A stretch of 64,000 bases of DNA, taken from the NCBI GenBank assembly GCA_029984035.1, contig JASBYJ010000006.1, positions 62,001 through 126,000 of the forward strand. The letters run 5' to 3'. Source of the DNA: Conchiformibius sp. (GTDB lineage: Bacteria > Pseudomonadota > Gammaproteobacteria > Burkholderiales > Neisseriaceae). Each line of letters opens with the position of its first letter. Position 1 is the first letter of the stretch. Below the pieces are notes generated by a model. The model did no database searches, had not been told where the DNA came from, and worked only from the letters and a program-made list of their open reading frames with translations. The translations under genes and the position numbers were made by a program. Below, piece after piece: positions 28,326 through 36,720 of this stretch.

Positions 28326-28571
28326 ATATTTCGAGAGTATTGGGCTGCCTGAAGGGCAGTGCGGGATCTTGTTTGTTGAGAAAATAGTATTGCAGGGGTA
28401 AGGATACTGTTTCCGCATAGTCTTGCCGGCAAATCAAGTTATCGTTTCAGGCTGCCTGAAACCTACTGAGATAAATACATAGGGGTTGGCGAGATAAATG
28501 GGATTAAGCCGGATAAAATTGGATAAAGCGGGACGGAAATTTGTAATAACGTTTCACACAGTGAAATAAAA

Positions 28572-28598
28572 TTGACGGGCATTTATGTCCGTTTTTTT
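28572..28598 (+). terminator. Hairpin at the edge of the prophage remnant
   Basis: GACGGGC, ATTTAT, GTCCGTTTTTTT forms a short stem with a T run. It follows an AT-rich inverted repeat TTTCACACAGTGAAA (about 28552-28566). It may be phage-derived or may terminate gph transcription at a distance. Confidence 0.4.
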
Positions 28599-28603
28599 AT
28601 TTC

Positions 28604-29051
28604 TCACACACCGCTTGCCAGTGCATCGACAGCAATTTGCAGGAGTACGTCTTCCCCGCCGTTTTGCAGTTTGCCCGCCGCATTAATCGGCAGATAAGGC
28701 CGTGCCGGTAATTTGAGGCTTTGGTTTCTTCCCGCTCTGCTACCAAAGTAGTGGATGGCGGCATATTTCATATTGCTGCCGATACAGGCATAACCCTGCC
28801 CAGATTGGGTAGTAATACTGTCGTGCAGTTCTCCCGAATCATTCATATAGCACTTTACGTTTCTTTGCATCCGCTGCGTTGGAGCGTTTCCATTTTTTGC
28901 CGCCTCATGATTCGGTGGCAAAGTTGTCTTTAGTCAGATTTTCCAATTCCTGAACGATGCCGCGCATCATAGGGGTGGTATGGGTGGCGTTGCGGAGCAG
29001 TTGGCTAAGGCCGCGTTTGAAGTCGCTGTCTGCCAGGTGGGGTTCAATCAT
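28604..29051 (-). pseudogene. Phage virion morphogenesis protein (Mu gpG/P2 tail-completion type), broken
   Basis: The minus frame from ATG 29051 reads MIEPHLADSDFKRGLSQLLR to NLTKDNFATES and then hits TGA. The same frame continues GGKKWKRSNAADAKKRKVLY, then a second TGA. The remainder (DSGELHDSITTQSGQG, YAAIHYFGSRAGR, LPARPYLPI) is in another frame ending at 28604. Joined, the pieces rebuild the full phage virion-morphogenesis family layout. There are therefore at least one nonsense mutation and one frameshift. It is the clearest part of a decayed Mu-like prophage and follows the tRNA-like element at 29089. Confidence 0.75.
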
Positions 29052-29088
29052 ATTTGATTTTTCCCGGTATAACCTTTAATATTTAAGC

Positions 29089-29187
29089 AAATCCCTATTG
29101 CAAAATCTCGCGTGGGCGAGGGCGTAACACATACTGAGTTATGTGCCAGGCGGTTCCGGTTCGACTCCGGGCAAGCAATGGGGATTT
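29089..29187 (+). ncRNA. tRNA-like cloverleaf element in prophage remnant
   Basis: The sequence can fold as a four-way junction. AAATCCCTATTGC (29089-29101) pairs with GCAATGGGGATTT (29175-29187) over 13 bp with one G-T wobble. Inside are CTCGC/GCGAG (loop GTGG, 29107-29120), CACATA/TATGTG (loop CTGAGT, 29128-29145) and TCCGG/CCGGG with a canonical T-loop TTCGACT (29155-29171). Arm order matches D, anticodon and T arms, but linkers are longer than in tRNA and the acceptor is 13 bp, so it is not a normal tRNA. It could be a decayed phage tRNA or a structured phage RNA. Confidence 0.35.
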
Positions 29188-29484
29188 ATTTTATCTGTAT
29201 ATATTCACACACCTTAAGCCCGCCCAATACGTTCTCTTCCGGAACATAAAATCCCGAAACCACTTCGGTACCGCTCTGTTCTATACCCACCGCCAATTTG
29301 ATAACCTGCCCATCAGGTATTTTAAAAACCAATAGCAGATGTCTGTTGCGGATATCCCATAACTCACTAATCCAGTCTGCCGAAATTTCTGATAATCTTC
29401 TTTTAATACTGTTGGTTAGATATAGGATGGATAATGATAAGTAAATGGCATTTATGTATGATATGAATTGAATGTATTTTCCGT
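29186..29484 (-). pseudogene. Phage head-morphogenesis protein C-terminal fragment (possible)
   Basis: An open minus-strand frame without an ATG, about 98 codons, ends at TAA 29186-29188. Its last part reads ADWISELWDIRNRHLLLVFK, then IPDGQVIKLAVGIEQSG and FYVPEENVLGGLKVCEYIQI. The position just upstream of a gpG-type gene and the nuclease-like layout (Arg-rich helix followed by beta strands) fit the C-terminal domain often attached to Mu F-like head proteins. The 5' part is lost in AT-rich sequence. The function is inferred from position and general pattern only. Confidence 0.4.
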
Positions 29485-29607
29485 ATTATTTTTTAAGCTA
29501 ATTGAGCTAATACTTTGGGACTAGGAGAGCAATAGTTTCTTCAGAAAGCCTGATTCGAAATATTTTTGAAATAAATCAATGTATGGTAAGGATATGAATT
29601 GTAAGGT

Positions 29608-30120
29608 TTACATTCTACCCAACTCTTTTTGCAGAGCCTGAATGTTTTGTTGTCTGTCCAGTACGGTATTTTCCAAGCGGCGGATTTGGTTTTGATGTGC
29701 GGCATCGGATGTGCCGTTGACGATACGGCTTTCTGCCAAAGCTTTTTGTGCGTTCGCTAATGCGGCCCGTTCGTTGGCCAATTCCTGTTCTAGGATTTTT
29801 CTACGCCCTTCGTTGCGTGCGGTGTTGGATTGTGCAAGCGGTAAGGGAGCGGCTTGCGCAGGTGCGGCAGTTGTGTTGGGACGTGGAGCAGACGGGGCTT
29901 TGGCGGTATGTTCGGCTTTATTGCGGCTGCCTGAATCGGTTTGCTTGTTGTGGGTGATACGGTAGCTGCCGATTTTGTTGCCTAAATTGGCTTTGCCTTT
30001 GCTTTCTTTAGGATTGGAGGTGTAGCAGCCGGGACCGCAGCTGTACACTTCTGCAATGGCTGCGGTAGAAATACTGAAGGCGGTAATCAGGCTGATGAAT
30101 CGAAGCGGTGCGGTTTTCAT
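29608..30120 (-). CDS. Secreted coiled-coil protein of unknown function
   Basis: The 170-aa product has a Sec signal peptide (MKTAPLRFISLITAFSISTAAIA), then VYSCGPGCYTSNPK with two Cys, which resembles the start of DUF4124 domains. A Pro/Ala-rich linker (APRPNTTAAPAQAAPLPLAQ) and a C-terminal coiled coil (RRKILEQELANERAALANAQ onward) follow. AAGGAAAA precedes the ATG. No enzyme motif is visible. It is likely periplasmic. A DUS half-site lies in the middle. Confidence 0.7.
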   Translation of the reverse strand: MKTAPLRFISLITAFSISTAAIAEVYSCGPGCYTSNPKESKGKANLGNKIGSYRITHNKQTDSGSRNKAEHTAKAPSAPRPNTTAAPAQAAPLPLAQSNTARNEGRRKILEQELANERAALANAQKALAESRIVNGTSDAAHQNQIRRLENTVLDRQQNIQALQKELGRM

Positions 30121-30221
30121 TATTTTTCCTTTTTTCTATTGTGATGCGAAAAAATCGGGCATGGCCGGATGTGCGGTTATGAGGTCGGGCATATTTCAGG
30201 AGTTGAGAGTGAGATGTGTTT

Positions 30222-32144
30222 TCAGGCTGCCTGAAACTCTGCGTCAATAGCGGCGCGGATGGCTTCCAGCTCTTCCTGGCAGCTTAGCCATTGTTCTTCC
30301 AAATGGGTCAATTGTACTTTAACTTCGGCTGCACGGGCTAAAGTTTGTTGTAAAACTGCTTTATTTTCGGGCAGATAAGCATTTTCTTGCGATAGATAGC
30401 TTTCACATGAACTTTGTTCGGCTTGCAGGGCGGACATTTCTTTTTCCAAGCGTTCGGTTTTTTGCAACAGGGGTTTGCTGCGTTTGCTGCGTTCTTGTCG
30501 GATTTGTGCTTCGAGCCTTTTTAAATCTTTGCGGTTTGGGGTTTGTGCGGACGAACCGTTTGCGGCGGCAGTGTTTTCTTGTGCCAAACGCCATGTGCGA
30601 TAGTCGTTTAAATCGCCGTCAAAGGATTTCAGGCTGCCTGAATCGATGAGTAAAAAGCGGTCGGTGGTGGCTTCTATCAGGCTGCGGTCGTGCGAAACCA
30701 AAATCATGGAGCCTTGGAAACTTTGCAGGGCAAGGGTCAGGGCGTGACGCATATCTAAATCAAGGTGGTTGGTGGGTTCGTCCAGCAGCAGGAGGTTGGG
30801 TTTTTGCCATACGAGCAAGGCTAGGGCGAGCCGGGCCTTTTCGCCGCCTGAAAAACCTGTTATCGGTTCGATTGCGGTGTCGCCGCTGAAGTTGAAGCTG
30901 CCTAGAAAGTTGCGGATGGCGCTTTCCTTGGCTTCGGGGCTGATTTTGCGGATATGCCACAACGGGCTGTGTTCATCGCGCAATGCCTCCAGTTGGTGTT
31001 GTGCGAAATAGCCGATATTGAGTTTTTCGGAACGGGTAATGCGCCCGCTTTGTAGGTTCAGGCTGCCTGAAAGGGCTTTGATGAAGGTGGACTTGCCTGA
31101 GCCGTTAACGCCGAGCAGCCCGTAGCGTGCGCCGTTTTCGAGTGATAGATTGATGTTGCGGAGTATGGTTTGGGAGCCGTATCCCAAATCTGCCTGCTCC
31201 AATTTCAATAGGGGGTTGGGCAGGTGTTCGGGGGCGGAAAATTCGAAACTGAATTCGCTGTCTAAGTGTGCGGGGGCGATGAGTTCGAGTTTGTCGAGTG
31301 CTTTGATGCGGCTTTGGGCTTGCACGGCTTTGGTGGCTTTGGCTTTGAAGCGGTCGATAAAGGATTGCAGGTGTTTGATGTGGGCTTGTTGTTTGGCATA
31401 GGCCGCTTGTTGGCCGGCAAGACGCTGCGCCCGTTCTTTTAGGTAGAAATCGTAGTTTCCGCCGTAGTAATTGAGTTTTTGTTGGGATAATTCGAGAGTG
31501 TGGGTAGTCGTTGCATTGAGAAAATCCCGGTCGTGGGAAATGATGATTTGGGTGCAAGGCAGGCCGGCCAAGTGGTTTTCAAGCCATAGTACGGTTTCTA
31601 AATCAAGATGATTGGTAGGTTCGTCGAGCAGTAACAGGTCGGCGCGGCACATCAGGGCTTGGGCAAGATTCAGCCGCATCCGCCAACCGCCTGAAAAGGT
31701 TTTGACGGGCCGGCTGTGTTCGGATTGGGAAAAACCTAAGCCGCTAAGCAGTTTGGCGGCGCGTGCGGGAGCGGAATAGGCATCGATTTCTTCAAGCTTG
31801 GCATGCCATGCGGCGATATTTATGCCGTTGTCGGCGGTTTCTGCTTCGGCTAAGGCTGCCTGAAACTGTTGCAGCTCGGCATCGCCTTGCAATACATAAT
31901 CTAATGCGGATAGTTCCAGCGAGGGGGTTTCTTGGGCGACGGCGGCGAGTTTCCAGTGTTTGGGCAGGATGATGTCGCCGCTGTCTTGATGCAGTTCGCC
32001 TTTAATCAATGCAAACAGGCTGGATTTTCCTGTTCCGTTTTTGCCAATCAGTCCGATACGTTGGCGGGGGGCAATGAGGGCGTTGGCTTGTTGCAGCAGA
32101 ACTTTGCTGCCGCGCTGCAGGTTGAGGTTGCGGATTTCTATCAT
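30222..32144 (-). CDS. yheS: ABC-F ATPase, YheS type
   Basis: A soluble tandem-ABC protein acting on ribosomes rather than in transport. The start is placed at ATG 32144 (MIEIRNLNLQRGSKVLLQQA), giving 640 aa. Two Walker A motifs (GKNGTGKSS, GVNGSGKST), two signatures (FSGGWRMRLNLAQAL, FSGGEKARLALALL), the inter-domain linker with a KERAQRLAGQQAAYAKQQAH helix, and a C-terminal coiled coil (RLEAQIRQERSKRSKPLLQ onward) are the YheS layout. The C-terminal FQAA comes from a DUS. Specific subfamily is inferred from the long C-terminal tail. Confidence 0.85.
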   Translation of the reverse strand: MIEIRNLNLQRGSKVLLQQANALIAPRQRIGLIGKNGTGKSSLFALIKGELHQDSGDIILPKHWKLAAVAQETPSLELSALDYVLQGDAELQQFQAALAEAETADNGINIAAWHAKLEEIDAYSAPARAAKLLSGLGFSQSEHSRPVKTFSGGWRMRLNLAQALMCRADLLLLDEPTNHLDLETVLWLENHLAGLPCTQIIISHDRDFLNATTTHTLELSQQKLNYYGGNYDFYLKERAQRLAGQQAAYAKQQAHIKHLQSFIDRFKAKATKAVQAQSRIKALDKLELIAPAHLDSEFSFEFSAPEHLPNPLLKLEQADLGYGSQTILRNINLSLENGARYGLLGVNGSGKSTFIKALSGSLNLQSGRITRSEKLNIGYFAQHQLEALRDEHSPLWHIRKISPEAKESAIRNFLGSFNFSGDTAIEPITGFSGGEKARLALALLVWQKPNLLLLDEPTNHLDLDMRHALTLALQSFQGSMILVSHDRSLIEATTDRFLLIDSGSLKSFDGDLNDYRTWRLAQENTAAANGSSAQTPNRKDLKRLEAQIRQERSKRSKPLLQKTERLEKEMSALQAEQSSCESYLSQENAYLPENKAVLQQTLARAAEVKVQLTHLEEQWLSCQEELEAIRAAIDAEFQAA

Positions 32145-32255
32145 GGAGCTCAGATTACAAAATTGAATGGACGGTTGGTTGTATAACCGTGAATGTTTTT
32201 TAAGTATTGATAATATTTTGATTAATAGTTTCAGGCAGCCTGTGGAGCAAGGCAA

Positions 32256-33977
32256 TCAATTTTTACCGATTAGCAAAAAATCCGACAATGCAGTCAGGCG
32301 GTTTTCTTTGTGTTTGCAGGCTGCCTGAAAGCCGGTTTGGCTGCCCCAGTAAACAAAATGCTTGCGGGCGCGTGTCAGGGCGGTGTATAGCAGGGCACGT
32401 CCGTAGTTGGTGCCGTCTGTCGGGGCGACAAACCATATCTGCTCGTATTCGGAGCCTTGGCTTTTGTGTACGGTAATCGCAAAAGCGGTGTCGTGTTCAG
32501 GCAGCCTGCTGACGGGAATGTGGCGGAATGTGCCGTCTGCGGCGGGGAAAAAAGCGTGCAACGCGTTTTGATGCGGTAAAACAATGCCGATGTCGCCGTT
32601 AAAAAGCTGCTGTATCGGGTCGTTGCGGGTAATCATGACGGGCTGGCCGGCGAACCACGGCGTATCTTTTTGTGCCAAGCCTTGTTGTTGCAACAGGGTG
32701 CGGTAGCCGTGGTTGATGTGTGCCGCGTCTTGACGGGAGGCGGTTAATATCATCAGGCGTGTTTGTGCGGCAAAGGCTGCCTGCATATTGTTTTCGGATA
32801 TGGCTTGCCAATAATCTTGATGGCGGCGAAAGAGCAGTTTCAACAGCTTGGCATCGTTGCGTTCTTGGGTGCTGATTTCTTGGCTGAATTGTGAAAAAGC
32901 ATGCCATGCCGCTTGCCCGTCTCCCGATAAAACGGCCTGTGCCAATGTGCCGATACCGCTGTCGGCTCCGAAGCGGTGGCTGATGGTGAGACGTGCGTGG
33001 TGCTCGGACAGGGTGGGGAATGCGGTGTGTTGCGGCAGCAGTTGTTGCAATTCTGCAAGGGTGTCGGTTTGGAGCGGCACCGGTTTGGCCAGTGCGGACA
33101 GGACTGCGCCTGCTCCGATGGCGGGGAGCTGTTCGGTGTCGCCGAGCAAAATGACGCGGCAGCCCGTAGGTGTGGCGGAGAGTAGGTTGTAAAACAAATG
33201 GTTATCCAACATGGAGGCTTCATCTACCAGTAGGATGTCTGCGGGCAGCTGTCGGTCGGAATGGTATTCAGGCAGCATTCGGGGTGGTTTCAAACCGAGC
33301 AGGCGGTGGACGGTTTGGCCTTGCAAACTGCTCAGATGTGCTTGGATATCGGGGTGTAAATCGGGAATGACGGTGGCGGCGCGATGCAGTGATTCGGATA
33401 CTCGGGCGGCGGCTTTGCCTGTCGGTGCGGTTAATACGATGCGGGGCAGGCAGTCGGGACGGCACAGGAGTGCCAAGAGCTTGGCAACTGTGGTGGTTTT
33501 GCCCGTTCCCGGTCCGCCGCTAACGAGCAGGAAGGGTTTGAGCAGCGCCAATGCCGCGGCGGTTTGTTGGTCTCGGCTGCCTGAAGTGTCAAACCATCTG
33601 GCCAATTGATTGGCAGCGTTGCCGGCGGAAATTTCAGGCAGCTTTGCTGCGGAGAGACGGCGGATTTCGGCAGCCAGAGCTTGTTCGTTTTGCCATGATT
33701 TGGCGGTAAACAAGCGGCGGCCGTGCAACACTAAAGGGCTGTCGGCATTATGTCCCGTTATCGGTGCGGCTCGGGCTAATTCGGTTTGCTCTTCTGCGGA
33801 GAGATAGATAAAGGTATGGCCTTCCGACATGGCTGCAAACAGGCGGCGGATAAATGGTGCGGCAATGGCGGCTGCTTGTGGGGCTTTGGCGGCAAACAGG
33901 CGGTTTAGCGCATCGGCAGGGGAAATATGTTCTTCACCGTGTTCATTTTGGGCAGGTGCAGAAGGGATAAGCGACAT
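32256..33977 (-). CDS. recD: Exodeoxyribonuclease V subunit alpha (RecD)
   Basis: RecD is the 5'-3' helicase of RecBCD. The 573-aa product has an N-terminal RecD domain, then LVSGGPGTGKTTTVAKLLAL (Walker A, about residue 152), VLTAPTGKAAARVSESL, LLVDEASMLDNHLFYNLL (Walker B), LLGDTEQLPAIGAGAVL and the C-terminal motif AITVHKSQGSEYEQIWF. Length and motif order are normal for RecD rather than RecD2. It is unlinked from recC. In-frame DUS sites occur at SRLPEHD and GFQAACK. Confidence 0.93.
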   Translation of the reverse strand: MSLIPSAPAQNEHGEEHISPADALNRLFAAKAPQAAAIAAPFIRRLFAAMSEGHTFIYLSAEEQTELARAAPITGHNADSPLVLHGRRLFTAKSWQNEQALAAEIRRLSAAKLPEISAGNAANQLARWFDTSGSRDQQTAAALALLKPFLLVSGGPGTGKTTTVAKLLALLCRPDCLPRIVLTAPTGKAAARVSESLHRAATVIPDLHPDIQAHLSSLQGQTVHRLLGLKPPRMLPEYHSDRQLPADILLVDEASMLDNHLFYNLLSATPTGCRVILLGDTEQLPAIGAGAVLSALAKPVPLQTDTLAELQQLLPQHTAFPTLSEHHARLTISHRFGADSGIGTLAQAVLSGDGQAAWHAFSQFSQEISTQERNDAKLLKLLFRRHQDYWQAISENNMQAAFAAQTRLMILTASRQDAAHINHGYRTLLQQQGLAQKDTPWFAGQPVMITRNDPIQQLFNGDIGIVLPHQNALHAFFPAADGTFRHIPVSRLPEHDTAFAITVHKSQGSEYEQIWFVAPTDGTNYGRALLYTALTRARKHFVYWGSQTGFQAACKHKENRLTALSDFLLIGKN

Positions 33978-34399
33978 ACTTAGACCTTTGAAGGGGCGGT
34001 TTCAGGCAGCCTGTTTAGGCTGCCTGAAAAGTTCGGATACTGATGCAGAGTTTGAAAATACGTTCGCGATGTTTGCCGAACAGGCATTTCAATTCGGTTT
34101 AATGTTATCTTCCATGCGGATGGGCATGGGTTGCAATGCGATGCTGCGTGTGATTTTTCTGCCGGCAATACCGGCCGGCATGGTATGGCGGGAAACGGGT
34201 GTTTGCGTTGTCATTCGCTTTATGTTTTCGCTGTCGCCCCAAGCGCTGATGCCTGCCGAGATGGTTTTAATGGGTATCCCGTGCCGTTTTCTTCGGACGG
34301 ATGACGCGAAATATATTCCACCAACCGCGGCAGATTGCCCAAACAGGCAAACGGGATTTTACTTGGCGTCCTTATCGTTGTTGCTGCATGGAGAGGGCA
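33978..34399. other. Gap upstream of recD without a convincing gene
   Basis: The 422 bases begin with a tight inverted DUS pair (33999-34029). The rest has open frames on both strands but no ribosome site, signal or family motif that I can defend. A GC-rich inverted repeat, TGCCGGCAATACCGGCCGGCA (around 34160-34180), stands out. It may be the remnant of a decayed gene. Confidence 0.5.
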
Positions 34400-34663
34400 T
34401 CAGCGGCAGCGATACGGGCTTTCGCTACTCAATTCTTTGCCGGTTTCCAAGTCGTAAATGCGGATACGGGCATTTTTACCTTTTAAGGCAGCACACATAG
34501 CGTTGCGTGCGGTGTAGATACCGCTGCCCTGTGCCATCATGCCGATATTGCCGGCAAGAGATGCGCCGTCTGCAGATTCGGCTTTCAATTCGTAGTTGCC
34601 CGACATTGTCAGGCAGCCGCTCAAAAGCAATAAAACGGGTATGCTCCAATGATTCGATTTCAT
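34400..34663 (-). CDS. Small lipoprotein
   Basis: The 87-aa product has a clear lipoprotein signal ending LLLLSGC (Cys17); LSGCL is written with DUS-like bases (GGCTGCCTGA). The mature part (YELKAESADGASLAGNIGMM, SGIYTARNAMCAALKG, ARIRIYDLETGKEL) is beta-rich with two further Cys and matches nothing I recognise. AGGAAC precedes the ATG. It lies alone, downstream of the tandem flavoproteins on the same strand. Confidence 0.7.
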   Translation of the reverse strand: MKSNHWSIPVLLLLSGCLTMSGNYELKAESADGASLAGNIGMMAQGSGIYTARNAMCAALKGKNARIRIYDLETGKELSSESPYRCR

Positions 34664-34749
34664 GGATAAAGTTCCTAAGTCATGGTTGGGCGGAAAGCAG
34701 CCGGTTGCCGCTTTCCTTTTCTCAATTTTCCGTAAGGGGGCGGTACCGC

Positions 34750-36609
34750 TTATGCTGCCGCTTCATGTGCGGCGCGCAAACCTTCGTCTATGGCGTTTTG
34801 CAGATAGGGCATCCATGCCACGTCGCTGCCAGCCATATGGATATTGCCGACAGGACGGCGCATAAGAGCGGTTGCGGCTTCTGCTTCTTCATCACTGTCC
34901 CACAGGCCGACTTGTTCATAGCTGTAGCCGTGCGCCCAACGGTGGATGGCGATGCCTGCCAGGGTGTCGTCTAAATTTTCTCCTGCCATGTCGAACAGTA
35001 TGCGAACAATATCGAGGGCTTCTTTTTCCAATTCCGGATAACTTCTTGTGTTTAGAAGAGAACGTCCGTTGCGGTACATTTCGCGTGCGGTGTCGCCCTC
35101 GCGGGCAGTGGCGATGCGCGACATATGCAGCACAATCGGTTGGTCCGCATTGTCGGCATGACGGTAATCGCCGATATTGGAGGGTTCGTCCAGCTGCATG
35201 ACGCTGTATGCGGAAGTAGGCAGGTAGAGACGGTAAATGCCGAGTTTATGGAAAGCTCGGGAATTTCTCAAGGCAACTTTGGCATACACTATCGGGATTT
35301 TTACATTGCTTTTCATCGCCGCTTTTTGTTCTTCGGGCATGGACGGAATGATGTGCGGTGTGATGGTGCTGTGTCCCGCGAAAATGCATTTTCTCGCCGT
35401 TACTTTTTTGAGCTCTTTCCCGCCGCGCGTCATGTAGGCGAGCGCGATGCCGTCTGTTTCGTTGTCTATGCGCAAAGCCGTTGTGTTCAAACGCAAACGT
35501 ACGCGGTTTTCGGGGGTATCGAGCAGGCTGTAATCGACTTTGGCGGTTACGATGTCTTCCATGGTGCTGCCTGAAACAGCGGCGGGTATGAGTTTGCGTA
35601 CCAATAAGCGGGTTATGGAAGAATTGCCGTCCGGGAAATGATAGATGTAGGGTTCTTCTTCGAAGGGTTCTTCTTCCAAACCGAGTTCGGATACGCCGGG
35701 ATAACCGGACTCTACGGCCGCACTGACAGAAATTGCGCGGATGGAATGTCCCCAATAGTCGGAACTGATATCGCTTAAGAAAGCCAAACCGTCTTCAGGC
35801 AGCCCGACAACGTCTTTTAAAAAGTCATGGTAGCTGGTTTGTGAGGCAAATATTTGTTTTTGTTCTTGTGTCTTGCCTTTTAGATAATCGCGCGGACGGG
35901 TGTAGAGTTCGAGCAGCACTTTTTTGGCTTCTTCGGATATCGGAAATTTGGGAATCGCTTCTGCGGCGTTTTCGGCGTTTAAGTGTTCTTTGCCCACGAT
36001 AACCAGCTCGTCTTTTCCGAAAGTGGCTCGATTAAACAGCACGGCGGTTTGGAGATTTAGTCTTTCCTGATACAAATCTTCTTGGAAGTAAGTGCCGAGT
36101 TTGATGTAATCCAGGTCCAGTTCGCGAAGCAGCGCGTGCACTTCTTCGCTGAATGTACTTTGGGGTGCATCGAGACATTCGCTGCCGCCAAACGTGCATA
36201 ATGTTTTGCCGTCCACAACGAATTCGGTACGTTTGGCATGGCCGCCGAAGTCGTCATGGTTATCGACAATCAGGATTTTCGCTTCGGGATGCAGCTTAGA
36301 AAAACGGAATGCCGCGCTCAAACCGCTGGCTCCCGCTCCAACCACCACCAAATCGTAATCTTCTTCAGCTTTTTCAGGCAAGGTAAATGTTTTGCCGTGC
36401 AGTGCGGCTGCATGGGAGAAGATTTCACTGCCTTCGTGGTTGCCGCGCAAACCGAGCAATGCGGGCGGGTAATAGCGTGAGCCTGTGGCCGGTTCTATGG
36501 CCGTTACGGCGGATAAAGGTTTGTATTTGTAGGCGGTCAGAAGGGCTGCGCCGCCTGCCAAAGCGGCTGCTGTGGTGAGAAAACGTCTGCGGGAAAAGGT
36601 ATTGGCCAT
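34750..36609 (-). CDS. Tat-exported spermidine dehydrogenase-like flavoprotein, copy 2
   Basis: The 619-aa product starts with a twin-arginine signal (SRRRFLTTAAALAGG), followed by GNHEGSEIFSHAAALHG, an FAD-binding motif YDLVVVGAGASGLSAAFRFS (near residue 85), ILIVDNHDDFGGHAKRTEF and a C-terminal FAD segment IHMAGSDVAWMPYLQNAI. This pattern matches the FAD-dependent spermidine dehydrogenase (SpdH) family of periplasmic amine oxidoreductases. Substrate is inferred. It is the downstream copy of a tandem pair separated by 111 bp. The last ~200 bp is almost identical to copy 1, while the rest is much more diverged. Confidence 0.8.
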   Translation of the reverse strand: MANTFSRRRFLTTAAALAGGAALLTAYKYKPLSAVTAIEPATGSRYYPPALLGLRGNHEGSEIFSHAAALHGKTFTLPEKAEEDYDLVVVGAGASGLSAAFRFSKLHPEAKILIVDNHDDFGGHAKRTEFVVDGKTLCTFGGSECLDAPQSTFSEEVHALLRELDLDYIKLGTYFQEDLYQERLNLQTAVLFNRATFGKDELVIVGKEHLNAENAAEAIPKFPISEEAKKVLLELYTRPRDYLKGKTQEQKQIFASQTSYHDFLKDVVGLPEDGLAFLSDISSDYWGHSIRAISVSAAVESGYPGVSELGLEEEPFEEEPYIYHFPDGNSSITRLLVRKLIPAAVSGSTMEDIVTAKVDYSLLDTPENRVRLRLNTTALRIDNETDGIALAYMTRGGKELKKVTARKCIFAGHSTITPHIIPSMPEEQKAAMKSNVKIPIVYAKVALRNSRAFHKLGIYRLYLPTSAYSVMQLDEPSNIGDYRHADNADQPIVLHMSRIATAREGDTAREMYRNGRSLLNTRSYPELEKEALDIVRILFDMAGENLDDTLAGIAIHRWAHGYSYEQVGLWDSDEEAEAATALMRRPVGNIHMAGSDVAWMPYLQNAIDEGLRAAHEAAA

Positions 36610-36720
36610 GCTTGTGCTCCGGTGTTTTCAGATAAGGAAAAACTTAATATTGGCTAGGGTTTTTGAATAAAGCGTTATGGCATATTTCAGCCGGATTTTG
36701 GCCAGTCCGGCTGTTATGCT

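Noticed and set aside
29091..29186. A functional tRNA gene
   Set aside because: The linkers between arms (5, 7 and 3 nt), the 6+6 middle arm and the 13-bp acceptor do not fit any canonical tRNA, so only a tRNA-like element is claimed.
34255..34340. HD-GYP-like string (HPSEENGTGYP) on the minus strand upstream of recD
   Set aside because: Only about ten residues resemble the HD-GYP motif, the frame stops soon after, and no HD half is found; chance similarity is more likely.
33829..34500. A 223-codon plus-strand frame across the recD 5' end and the upstream gap
   Set aside because: It overlaps recD and the small lipoprotein in antisense and shows no family motif or ribosome site.
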